Shown here: positions 36,617 through 44,129 of the stretch, piece by piece
Position numbering within the stretch: the first letter of the stretch is position 1
Layout: every line of letters starts with the position of its first letter
Source: Ekhidna sp051379705
GTDB lineage: Bacteria > Bacteroidota > Bacteroidia > Cytophagales > Cyclobacteriaceae
Assembly: GCF_051379705.1 (NCBI RefSeq)
Contig: NZ_CP179868.1
Span: 2,542,001 to 2,606,000 of the forward strand
Reading direction: 5' to 3'
DNA: 64,000 nucleotides
Made by a program: the position numbers and the translations under genes
The notes under the pieces: generated by a model
What the model saw: the letters and a program-made list of their open reading frames with translations, nothing else
Told to the model about the DNA's origin: nothing
Database searches by the model: none

Positions 36617-37174
36617 GTGAGCACCACACACACCATCCATAAGCACCTGATTGTGCAAAGTCAGCAGGGAGACCAGGCGGCAATGTCGGCCCTATATGGT
36701 CTTTATGCGAAGGCTATGTACAATATATGCCGCAGGATGATGGGTGATGAGGAAGAAGCAAAAGACCTGCTTCAAGAATCGTTTATCGATGCTTTTCAAA
36801 AGCTACCGACGCTAAGAGAGGTGAACACATTTAGCTCTTGGATTAAGCGAATCGTAGTAAACAACTGCATCAATGCGATTCGAAAAAAGAAGCTGGATAC
36901 TTCACAACTGGAAGAAGGTGCAGATTTTATTGAGGAAGAAGACGATGATTTCGAGTATACTCAATTTCAATCGTCTCAGATCATGCGAGCAATTGATTTG
37001 TTGCCCGATGGATGCAAAACAGTATTGAGCTTGTATTTATTTGAAGGCTATGATCACAAAGAAATTGGAGAGATATTAGGAGTGACAGAGTCTGCTTCAA
37101 AAGCTCAATATTGTAAGGCTAAGGCACGAATAAGAAAGTTATTAGAAGAAGAAAGGAGTCAGAATGTTGGATAA
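36617..37174 (+). CDS. ECF-type RNA polymerase sigma factor
   Basis: Extracytoplasmic-function sigma-70 factor of 185 residues. Region 2 is visible as MYNICRRMMGDEEEAKDLLQESFIDAFQKL and TFSSWIKRIVVNNCINAIR. Region 4 has LPDGCKTVLSLYLFEGYDHKEIGEILGVTESASKAQYCKAKARIRKLL. The proposed start is GTG at 36617; the first internal ATG would remove part of region 2. The following gene overlaps by 11 bases and encodes a single-pass membrane protein, the usual place for an anti-sigma factor. It probably heads a run of five or six genes for envelope proteins up to the histidine kinase at 39957. Confidence 0.93.
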   Translation: MSTTHTIHKHLIVQSQQGDQAAMSALYGLYAKAMYNICRRMMGDEEEAKDLLQESFIDAFQKLPTLREVNTFSSWIKRIVVNNCINAIRKKKLDTSQLEEGADFIEEEDDDFEYTQFQSSQIMRAIDLLPDGCKTVLSLYLFEGYDHKEIGEILGVTESASKAQYCKAKARIRKLLEEERSQNVG

Positions 37175-37643
37175 TTTGAAAGATCATATTGATAAGCAAA
37201 AGGATGAATTTGAAATTTATCCTTACGATACAGATAAAGGCTGGGAGGAAATATCGAGAAAAGTGTCACCGAGTGTTCAAAAAAGAGATCCGTGGAAGGT
37301 TGCCGGTATCGCAGCATGTTTTGCCTGTATCCTTGCCAGCACTATTTTTTTTATGAACCCTCAGCCACAGGCTAATAACGAAATTGCAGAGTTGGAGAGA
37401 TATTACAACGGGGAGATAAACCAAAAAATTACTCTTGTGAAAGGTCAGCTTAAAGATGATCGTATCCTTCAGGATTTGAATACGATGGATCAGGCTTTTG
37501 CTGAACTTAAAGCCGACTTGAAAGACAATGTAGACAATCAAGAAGTGATCACAGCAATGATGGAAAACTACCAGCTGAAACTTCAGATATTAGAAGAAAT
37601 AATAAATGAGCTAGAAAAGGAGAAGAGTGAAGAAGTACTTTAA
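37164..37643 (+). CDS. Single-pass membrane protein, probable anti-sigma factor
   Basis: The 159-residue protein has a cytoplasmic N-terminal part of about 45 residues (MLDNLKDHIDKQKDEFEIYP), one membrane helix (VAGIAACFACILASTIFFM), and a periplasmic helical region of about 90 residues with coiled-coil character. I see no zinc-binding HxxxCxxC anti-sigma motif, so the assignment rests on topology and on an 11-base overlap with the upstream ECF sigma gene. A good Shine-Dalgarno-like AGGAG sits 9 bases before its ATG, rare in this window. The next gene overlaps it by 17 bases. Confidence 0.65.
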   Translation: MLDNLKDHIDKQKDEFEIYPYDTDKGWEEISRKVSPSVQKRDPWKVAGIAACFACILASTIFFMNPQPQANNEIAELERYYNGEINQKITLVKGQLKDDRILQDLNTMDQAFAELKADLKDNVDNQEVITAMMENYQLKLQILEEIINELEKEKSEEVL

Positions 37644-38730
37644 CATATTGATTGCAATCTTAATTGTAAGCCCACTATTGGCGCAGGTAAGGCAGGAACG
37701 TGATTTCAAGCGTTCATTTGCAGTGCCTGAAAATGCCAAAGTCGAAGTGGTTAGCAAATATGGCGAGGTGATCGTACGGACTTGGAATTTGGATTCAGTG
37801 CGATTTGAGGTGGTAGTACGTGCAGAAGGCAAAAACTCATCTGCAGTTTCGAAATCCATGTCACGTGTAGATGTGAAATTTAGAAAGGTAGGAAGTGTGA
37901 TATCTGCTGTAACAGAAATTGGTAGCAGTGGAGGAATTTTTGGCAATGTTATCAATGAAGTTGGAGGAGCACTTGGAAGTAATAAACTGAAAGTAGATTA
38001 TCAGGTTTGGATGCCAAAAGGAGTGATGTTAAGTGTTGAGAATAAGTACGGAGACCTATACATGGCCAATCTCGATGGAAGAGTAGATCTAGATATCTCA
38101 CATGGTGATATTAAAGCAAGCAACCTTTCTTCATCATTAAACCTTAAGCATAGCTTCGGGAAAGCCTCTTTCGGCAAATTAAATGACGGCATTTTTACAC
38201 TTAGAGGGGCAGATATTACTATAGATGAGGCCAGCAACTTAAATATAGAAAGCGGAAGCTCAGAGATACGCGTAGATAAAATAGGACGTATTCAGTTGAA
38301 TTCACGTAATGATAAAATTCATCTGCTAGATGCTGAAGAAATTATGTGTGAAGGTTCATTCACCAATCTTACCTCTGACCTTTTGCGCGGATCTGCAAGA
38401 CTTGATTTTAGCTACGGAGATATTTATCTAAGCCGAATTGTCAAAGATTTCAATAGAATTGACATTACTGGCAAATCGACCGATATCAATCTGATTCTAA
38501 ATCAGGCATCCTATATAAAGACTTATATCAAAGGACCGGAAGATCAGATGATTTTGCCGAATAGCATGCTCACTATGCAGAGAGAAACGTTTTCAGATGA
38601 AGATAAAATTTCCCTTTCTGGCTTTGTTGGAAACACCAACACTCGCCACAGTCAGCTCAATGTAGAAGCTGATGGTGGTGAGCTTATTGTTGCAATAAAA
38701 GACACTCCGATTTTCGTAGACAAAGATTAA
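37627..38730 (+). CDS. DUF4097-like exported beta-helix protein
   Basis: Exported protein of 367 residues with the signal peptide MKKYFNILIAILIVSPLLAQ, starting at a GTG (37627) that overlaps the previous gene by 17 bases. The mature part has repeating short strands such as VEVVSKYGEVIVRTW, LSVENKYGDLYMANLDGRVDLDISHGDIKASNL, and LDFSYGDIYLSRI. These fit the DUF4097/DUF4098 beta-repeat (adhesin-like) group commonly found in sigma/anti-sigma operons. A periplasmic or surface location is likely. The function is unknown. The next gene overlaps by one base if its first ATG is used. Confidence 0.7.
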   Translation: MKKYFNILIAILIVSPLLAQVRQERDFKRSFAVPENAKVEVVSKYGEVIVRTWNLDSVRFEVVVRAEGKNSSAVSKSMSRVDVKFRKVGSVISAVTEIGSSGGIFGNVINEVGGALGSNKLKVDYQVWMPKGVMLSVENKYGDLYMANLDGRVDLDISHGDIKASNLSSSLNLKHSFGKASFGKLNDGIFTLRGADITIDEASNLNIESGSSEIRVDKIGRIQLNSRNDKIHLLDAEEIMCEGSFTNLTSDLLRGSARLDFSYGDIYLSRIVKDFNRIDITGKSTDINLILNQASYIKTYIKGPEDQMILPNSMLTMQRETFSDEDKISLSGFVGNTNTRHSQLNVEADGGELIVAIKDTPIFVDKD

Positions 38731-38753
38731 TGCACCGTCACCACCGGAAGCCC

Positions 38754-39263
38754 ATGAAGATATTTATTCCCATTTTATTTATGCTGACATCCTTTGTATC
38801 AGCCGGTCAGCAGCTGTATGAAAAATCCGGAGGTATCCGTCTCGGGCATACATCAGGATTGACGTTTAAAAAATTTGTCACTGAAGATGAAGCTGTGGAG
38901 ATGATTCTAAGTGGCAGAAATGAAGGGATGCAGTTCACAGCTCAGTACCTATTTCACCAGCCAATGGAGTTCTCTTTCAATGATCGTTTTTACCTTCATT
39001 ATGGCATTGGTGGACATGTTGGATTCGAGAAATTTGATGATATCGCCAAAACATTGTCAAATGCAGCGGGAGACGCATTTATCTATGAAGAAAAGAGCTT
39101 TTTCACTATGGGAGTAGATGCCAGTTTAGGAATAGAATATCGTTGGCTTGAAGTTCCGGCCACTTTTGGCTTTGATATCAAGCCATACTTCAACTTCATT
39201 GGCATGCGCTACACGAAAACCAGATTTTGGGACGCAGCTATTTCGTTTAAATATGTCTTTTAA
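38754..39263 (+). CDS. Small outer membrane beta-barrel-like protein
   Basis: Exported protein of 169 residues with the signal peptide MKIFIPILFMLTSFVSAGQ. The ATG at 38754 is preferred because the in-frame ATG at 38730 would put a charged HRHHRKP stretch before the signal, though it overlaps the upstream stop (TAATG) and remains possible. Alternating hydrophobic strands (IRLGHTSGLTFKKF, FYLHYGIGGHVGF, ASLGIEYRW) and a terminal SFKYVF suggest a small eight-strand barrel. Function unknown. It sits between the DUF4097-like gene and another barrel-like gene, in the probable sigma-factor operon. Confidence 0.65.
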   Translation: MKIFIPILFMLTSFVSAGQQLYEKSGGIRLGHTSGLTFKKFVTEDEAVEMILSGRNEGMQFTAQYLFHQPMEFSFNDRFYLHYGIGGHVGFEKFDDIAKTLSNAAGDAFIYEEKSFFTMGVDASLGIEYRWLEVPATFGFDIKPYFNFIGMRYTKTRFWDAAISFKYVF

Positions 39264-39267
39264 TTAC

Positions 39268-39918
39268 ATGAAAAAGCTACTCAGCCTATTATGCATGCTA
39301 ATCTCCATGTTTTCTTTTGGTCAGAAATACGTGGATACCAATGATCCCAAAGACGAGGAGGTGAAGTCACTTTTGAGTAAAAACAATGATCTCAATGCCT
39401 TTGGCGCATTAGACATCAAGGTCGGTGACTTTATGTCCGAGCGTGGCTTGCTAGCTGGGGCTTATGGGGGATTTATCATCAATCGGAGGTATTTGTTTGG
39501 TGTGGCAGGATATGGCCTTGTTACCAATATTGAGTTTGAAGGCCTGGTTCCGGGACAAACCACACCGAAGCAGCTGAGTCTGCATGGCGGTTACGGCGGT
39601 ATCATGATTGGTGGCACCATCGCTCCTCGAGAGTTGATTCATATAAGCATACCTATTGTATTGGGAGCAGGATCACTAGAAGTTGTGGATAAAGATTTCT
39701 TTACCAATAATCCAGCCGACTCAGAGTTTACGGTTGAAAATTCCGTGTTCTTTATTGCTGAGCCAGGGATAGAAGTTGAGTTTAACATCACTAAATATTT
39801 CAGGCTTGGTGCAGGTATGACTTACCGATATATTTCAGGAACTGAGCTGGAAAACGTGAAAGACGAAGACATCTCTGGAACTACCGCAATGATCAGCTTC
39901 AGGTTTGGAAGGTTCTGA
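39268..39918 (+). CDS. Outer membrane beta-barrel-like protein
   Basis: Exported protein of 216 residues with the signal peptide MKKLLSLLCMLISMFSFGQ. The ATG at 39268 was chosen, and ATG 39253 is an alternative. Glycine- and aromatic-rich alternating strands (GLLAGAYGGFIINRRYLFGVAGYG, LGAGMTYRYISG) and the C-terminal SFRFGRF indicate a small porin-like barrel. I do not recognise a specific function. It follows the preceding barrel gene by four bases, and a TPR histidine kinase gene starts 38 bases downstream. Confidence 0.65.
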   Translation: MKKLLSLLCMLISMFSFGQKYVDTNDPKDEEVKSLLSKNNDLNAFGALDIKVGDFMSERGLLAGAYGGFIINRRYLFGVAGYGLVTNIEFEGLVPGQTTPKQLSLHGGYGGIMIGGTIAPRELIHISIPIVLGAGSLEVVDKDFFTNNPADSEFTVENSVFFIAEPGIEVEFNITKYFRLGAGMTYRYISGTELENVKDEDISGTTAMISFRFGRF

Positions 39919-39956
39919 TTTGTGGTATCTTTAGTGAAGTAGCTTATCTTCACAAA

Positions 39957-41771
39957 GTGAAACTCACCGTACTCACTTTTATAATTATTGTACTCGGTCT
40001 TGCGCCAGTAGCACTGGCTCAGAAAGATGATATACAGCGCGTATCAGATTTAATTCTGAGCTGTGATTCTCTGCTGTACGATCAACCTCAAATGAGTTTA
40101 GAGCTGGCCATGAAAGCCAATGAATTAGCTAATTCGGTAAGTAATGATTCATTAAAAGCGATAAGTCTAAATAGAATTGGCTCTGCCCATTGGTCATTGG
40201 GCAATCAAATGCAGGCATTAGAGAAAATTCAGGAGTCACTGCAAATTTCTGAATTGAACAACTTCGAAGAAATCATGGCCAAAAACCTGGGCGATATTGG
40301 CAATGTTTATGCCACCTGCGGTCTTATCCTTGATGCTATTGGATACTATAAATCAGAACTTGTAATTCAAAAAGAGCGTCAGGACACATTAAGACTTTAT
40401 ACAATCAACAATAGTCTTGGTGAGGCCTTTCTGGATTTAAAGAACTATGACTCAGCCAATCATTATTTGCAATCAGCTGCAAGTTTTTTGGTTCCTCAAT
40501 TTGAACATCTTCATTCGATATACTATTATAATCAGGCCGAGCTCTATTTTATGAAGGATCAAAGTGATCTGGCAGATTCACTTATTGCGCTAACGTTGAG
40601 TAATGCACAACAATTCAAAAGCAAGCAAGGAATCATCCGGGCGAACCAGCTTCGTGCTGAATGGGAGTTAAGTATGGATAATAGGACCAAGGCTTTGAGG
40701 CATGCACAATTAGCTTTTACCGTTGCAAAGGCGAGTAAAGTCAAGGAACTTATATACATGACAAGCAAAACGCTTTCCAAGTGTTATGGGAAACTCCAAT
40801 TATATCAGGAAGCATATGAAAAACAACTCCTGTACGAACAATATCTTGATAGCGTCCAAAGTGTTACGATAGTCAGTGAACTGGAACTCTTATCATACTA
40901 TCAGCGACTGTTTCAAATGAGAGTTTTGGAGTCAAAAAATACGGTAAATAAAGAGCTCGCTGAACAGCGCCAATTAATTATACAAGGGCTGGTCGTAGCG
41001 CTACTCATTGCGGCCATTTTGATTGCGATTATTGTCCTTGTAGTAAGAGAATTAGGGATGCGAAAGCGTGAGCTGGAAAAATTAAACTCCTTCAGGTCCA
41101 AGATATTTGCAATCGTATCACATGATTTAAAGTCGCCGATCCAGTCCGTCTCCTCAGTGATTGAGCTGTTCCATCAAAAGCTAATTAGCAAAGAAGAAAT
41201 TGAGCCAGTTTTGCCGGAAGTCAGAGACAAAACTTCCAACCTTATGAATCTTTTGAACAATATATTTCTATGGGCAGAAGGACAAATGGAGGGAGAAAAT
41301 CTGAAGAAAGAAACTTTTGAACTTCATGAGACATTAGAGGAATTGAAAGACGAATTGGCTGAGCGGTTAAATGATAAAAAAGTTGTTTTAAACTATCCTT
41401 CGGCCAAGGGGTTTCTCGTACATTCTGATCCTGGAATATTGAGAATTCTACTTCGAAACTTAATCGTGAATGCAATTAAGTTTTCAAATCAAGATTCGAC
41501 TATTGAGGTAAATGCAGTAAGAGGGGAGAAAACGAAAGTAATAGAAGTGATTGATTACGGGATAGGGATGACTCCTGAAATAAAGGAAAACATCATGAAA
41601 GGCGAACTTACAAGTACAACTGGTACAGCAGGTGAGAAAGGGAATGGGCTAGGACTTGCATTATGTTTTGATTTTGCAAAAAGTTTAGGAGGTGAAATGG
41701 AGATTGAAAGCGTTTTGGGAAAAGGCTCAGTCTTTAGAATCATCCTAAAGAGTCAGCACGTTGAGCAATAA
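39957..41771 (+). CDS. TPR-containing sensor histidine kinase
   Basis: Hybrid-topology kinase starting with GTG at 39957 and a signal peptide (MKLTVLTFIIIVLGLAPVALA). The periplasmic part (about residues 25-330) is made of TPR-like helical repeats, for example AISLNRIGSAHWSLGNQMQALE and YYNQAELYFMKDQSDLADSL. A membrane helix (LIIQGLVVALLIAAILIAIIVLVV) leads to a HisKA domain with SHDLKSPIQ, His at about residue 389. The HATPase domain has LLRNLIVNAIKFSN, DYGIGM and GNGLGLALCFDFAKSLGG. No receiver domain and no adjacent regulator gene are present, so its partner is elsewhere. Such TPR kinases are common in Bacteroidota. Confidence 0.92.
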   Translation: MKLTVLTFIIIVLGLAPVALAQKDDIQRVSDLILSCDSLLYDQPQMSLELAMKANELANSVSNDSLKAISLNRIGSAHWSLGNQMQALEKIQESLQISELNNFEEIMAKNLGDIGNVYATCGLILDAIGYYKSELVIQKERQDTLRLYTINNSLGEAFLDLKNYDSANHYLQSAASFLVPQFEHLHSIYYYNQAELYFMKDQSDLADSLIALTLSNAQQFKSKQGIIRANQLRAEWELSMDNRTKALRHAQLAFTVAKASKVKELIYMTSKTLSKCYGKLQLYQEAYEKQLLYEQYLDSVQSVTIVSELELLSYYQRLFQMRVLESKNTVNKELAEQRQLIIQGLVVALLIAAILIAIIVLVVRELGMRKRELEKLNSFRSKIFAIVSHDLKSPIQSVSSVIELFHQKLISKEEIEPVLPEVRDKTSNLMNLLNNIFLWAEGQMEGENLKKETFELHETLEELKDELAERLNDKKVVLNYPSAKGFLVHSDPGILRILLRNLIVNAIKFSNQDSTIEVNAVRGEKTKVIEVIDYGIGMTPEIKENIMKGELTSTTGTAGEKGNGLGLALCFDFAKSLGGEMEIESVLGKGSVFRIILKSQHVEQ

Positions 41772-42936
41772 TTTGTCTTGGTTTTTCAGCTTTGTCTTTA
41801 AAAGCGATTAAAAAATAATTACCTCCGTCTTTGAGCTTCCATTTTTTCTTGAGTTCACTTGCCTTCAACGGATAGTTTCTCGTGATCACATTGATGCATC
41901 CCTTAAATGCAAACTGCTTAATGTTCTTCTTGTCTACTTCAGCTATTACCTTGAAAACCCGTCCCGGAAAATCCTTCAATAGTGTATCTGTGGTATACAG
42001 ATGTGTATGTTCAGCCAGCTTACTAACATTGAAATCCGAACCAACTTTTTTAAAAGCTCCAGCCTTCATAATGGAGCTATTGGGCTCCAAAAGATAATGC
42101 TGAAGGTCAGAGAACATAGACTTAGTCAATCGCTCTTCTTCCAACTTAAAGGAGTAAGTATCATGACTACTTTCAAGGTTAATGCAATGAATAGCAGGCT
42201 CCTCACTAAAATCAAAGTCGATTAAGAGTAGCAATTCTTTGCATTCATTTTTTACGGAGACAACATGAACTTCTTTGACTCCTGAGATATTCTGAAGAAT
42301 TGCATGTATATCAAGCAATGGAGAGTATTTGACCAACACCTTATTTGCCTTCAATTTCAGTATAGGTAAGAGCTCTTTTAGATTAGGAGTGCAATCCTCA
42401 ATCTTGAAAACCTTGCCTTTATGCTCATCTCTGCGTGCCGGGTCGAGATATATGGTGGATTTACTGGAAGCATCCAACTTTGATAAAAAGCTAGACGCTT
42501 CATCATTGATCACATTTGCTTTGCTTTTCAGGACTTTTGCATTGTGTTCAAAGACTTGACAAATATCTTGAACCTGTTCCACATAGGTAGATTTTTCAAA
42601 CACCTCACTGAGCGCTAGAAAATCAACACCCATACCACCTGTCAAGTCCAAAAGTTGATGGCCTGAGACCAGACTCTTTTTATAATCACACGTAATTTGA
42701 GAGGAAGCTTGCTCAATGGAAAGAGGAGGAGGCATAACAAGGTCAAAGTTTTGTGCCCAGGAATCCAATTTCCCAATCGCTTTCTGCCTGGCTAATATCT
42801 GCGAAGCAATAGCCTTAATCTGTTCCTTATATTGTGGAGGTGGATTTAAGACAATCCGATTGACATCTGCTCCAATATTTTCCTTGATGAATTGCTTAAC
42901 ATCTTCTCGCTTCAGAAAATTAATAAGCTTACTCAT
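41740..42936 (-). CDS. PG_1098-type methyltransferase with THUMP-like domain
   Basis: SAM-dependent methyltransferase of the Bacteroidota PG_1098 group. The N-terminal helical domain (INFLKREDVKQFI) precedes motif I LLDLTGGMGVDFLAL near residue 97. The family's LDPARRD lies near residue 165, and CTPNLKELLPIL follows. A C-terminal ferredoxin-like and THUMP-like segment ends with RNYPLKASELKKKWKLKDGGNYFLIAF. THUMP-type domains suggest an RNA substrate, but none is established to my knowledge. The length is 398 residues. It follows asd by two bases, and its 3' end overlaps the converging kinase gene by 32 bases. Confidence 0.85.
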   Translation of the reverse strand: MSKLINFLKREDVKQFIKENIGADVNRIVLNPPPQYKEQIKAIASQILARQKAIGKLDSWAQNFDLVMPPPLSIEQASSQITCDYKKSLVSGHQLLDLTGGMGVDFLALSEVFEKSTYVEQVQDICQVFEHNAKVLKSKANVINDEASSFLSKLDASSKSTIYLDPARRDEHKGKVFKIEDCTPNLKELLPILKLKANKVLVKYSPLLDIHAILQNISGVKEVHVVSVKNECKELLLLIDFDFSEEPAIHCINLESSHDTYSFKLEEERLTKSMFSDLQHYLLEPNSSIMKAGAFKKVGSDFNVSKLAEHTHLYTTDTLLKDFPGRVFKVIAEVDKKNIKQFAFKGCINVITRNYPLKASELKKKWKLKDGGNYFLIAFKDKAEKPRQIIAQRADSLG

Positions 42937-42938
42937 GG

Positions 42939-43931
42939 TCAGTATACCAGACTGTGCTCAAGCATATATTCAGCTATTTGAATCGTATTGGTCGCTGCAC
43001 CTTTTCTCAAATTATCTGAAACTACCCACATGTTGAGTGTTTTCGGTTGGGTCTCATCTCTGCGGATCCGACCAACAAATACATCATCTTTGTCATGCGC
43101 ATTAAGCGGCATGGGATATTGATTGTCGGAAGGCTTGTCCACGACTGTGACCCCAGGAGCTTTTTCTAAAATAGCATACACTTGCTCTAAGGTGTATTCG
43201 CTTTCAAACTCAACATTGATAGCCTCTGAATGTCCACCTACCGTAGGAATCCTCACACACGTGGAGGTCACCTTGATGGAATCATCACCCATAATTTTAA
43301 TGGTTTCATTCACCATTTTCATTTCTTCCTTGGTGTATCCATTTTCTTGAAATACATCGATGTGAGGTAACGCATTCATATCGATTTTATGAGGATACAC
43401 TTTTTTGATGTCCTTACCATTTCGCTCGCCTTCCAATTGATCTACCGCACCTTTCCCTGATCCGGTTACAGATTGATAAGTTGATACCACGACACGCTTG
43501 ATTTTAAATACATCATGCAGTGGTTTTAAAGCAACCACCATTTGTATGGTCGAACAATTGGGATTGGCAATGATTCGATCGTCTATGCGCAAGCTATTTC
43601 CGTTTACCTCAGGTACAATAAGCTTCTTGCTTGCATCCATGCGCCAGGCCGAAGAGTTGTCAATTACCACAGTCCCAACTTCCGCAAATTTGGGAGCAAA
43701 TTCTAGTGAAACAGAACCACCAGCTGAGAACAAAGCAATATCAGGTTTCGATGCTATTGCATCTTGCATTGACATAATAGTATAGTCTTTACCATTATAT
43801 GAAATGGATTTTCCAACTGAACGCTCGGATGCAACCGGCAAAAGTTCGTCGACGGGAAAATTACGTTCAGACATGATTTGGAGCATCTTTTGGCCTACTA
43901 ACCCGCTTGCTCCTACAACTGCTACCCTCAT
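42939..43931 (-). CDS. asd: Aspartate-semialdehyde dehydrogenase
   Basis: Reduces L-aspartyl phosphate to aspartate semialdehyde with NADPH, on the route to lysine, diaminopimelate, threonine and methionine. The N-terminal nucleotide motif is GASGLVGQKM (residues 7-16). The catalytic cysteine is C126 in NPNCSTIQM, and the active-site segment VSTYQSVTGSGKGAVDQL follows. The C-terminal region has VGRIRRDETQPKTLNMWVVSDNLRKGAATN, as expected. The length of 330 residues is usual. A TAnnTTTG element lies 34 bases before the ATG. A methyltransferase gene follows two bases downstream, so the pair is an operon. Confidence 0.97.
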   Translation of the reverse strand: MRVAVVGASGLVGQKMLQIMSERNFPVDELLPVASERSVGKSISYNGKDYTIMSMQDAIASKPDIALFSAGGSVSLEFAPKFAEVGTVVIDNSSAWRMDASKKLIVPEVNGNSLRIDDRIIANPNCSTIQMVVALKPLHDVFKIKRVVVSTYQSVTGSGKGAVDQLEGERNGKDIKKVYPHKIDMNALPHIDVFQENGYTKEEMKMVNETIKIMGDDSIKVTSTCVRIPTVGGHSEAINVEFESEYTLEQVYAILEKAPGVTVVDKPSDNQYPMPLNAHDKDDVFVGRIRRDETQPKTLNMWVVSDNLRKGAATNTIQIAEYMLEHSLVY

Positions 43932-43965
43932 ATTGTACTTAAATAAGATTCTGATTTATCTACCA

Positions 43966-43973
43966 CAAAACTA
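43966..43973 (-). promoter_or_regulatory. Candidate -7 element for asd
   Basis: On the minus strand this reads TAGTTTTG, a full TAnnTTTG match, 34 bases before the asd ATG. I find no TTTG at 17-23 bases upstream, so the -33 box is unclear. Confidence 0.4.
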
Positions 43974-44129
43974 CTAATTTTATATAGGGTCAGAGGTAAC
44001 AATTGAGGTGATTAGAAGCCTTTTTTTTACTGCTGACTTATCGTAATCACCATTAAAAACAGACATGCTGAAATCATGATATACGCATGTAATCGACAGT
44101 CCATCAAAAGATATTTTAATCAAATCCTT

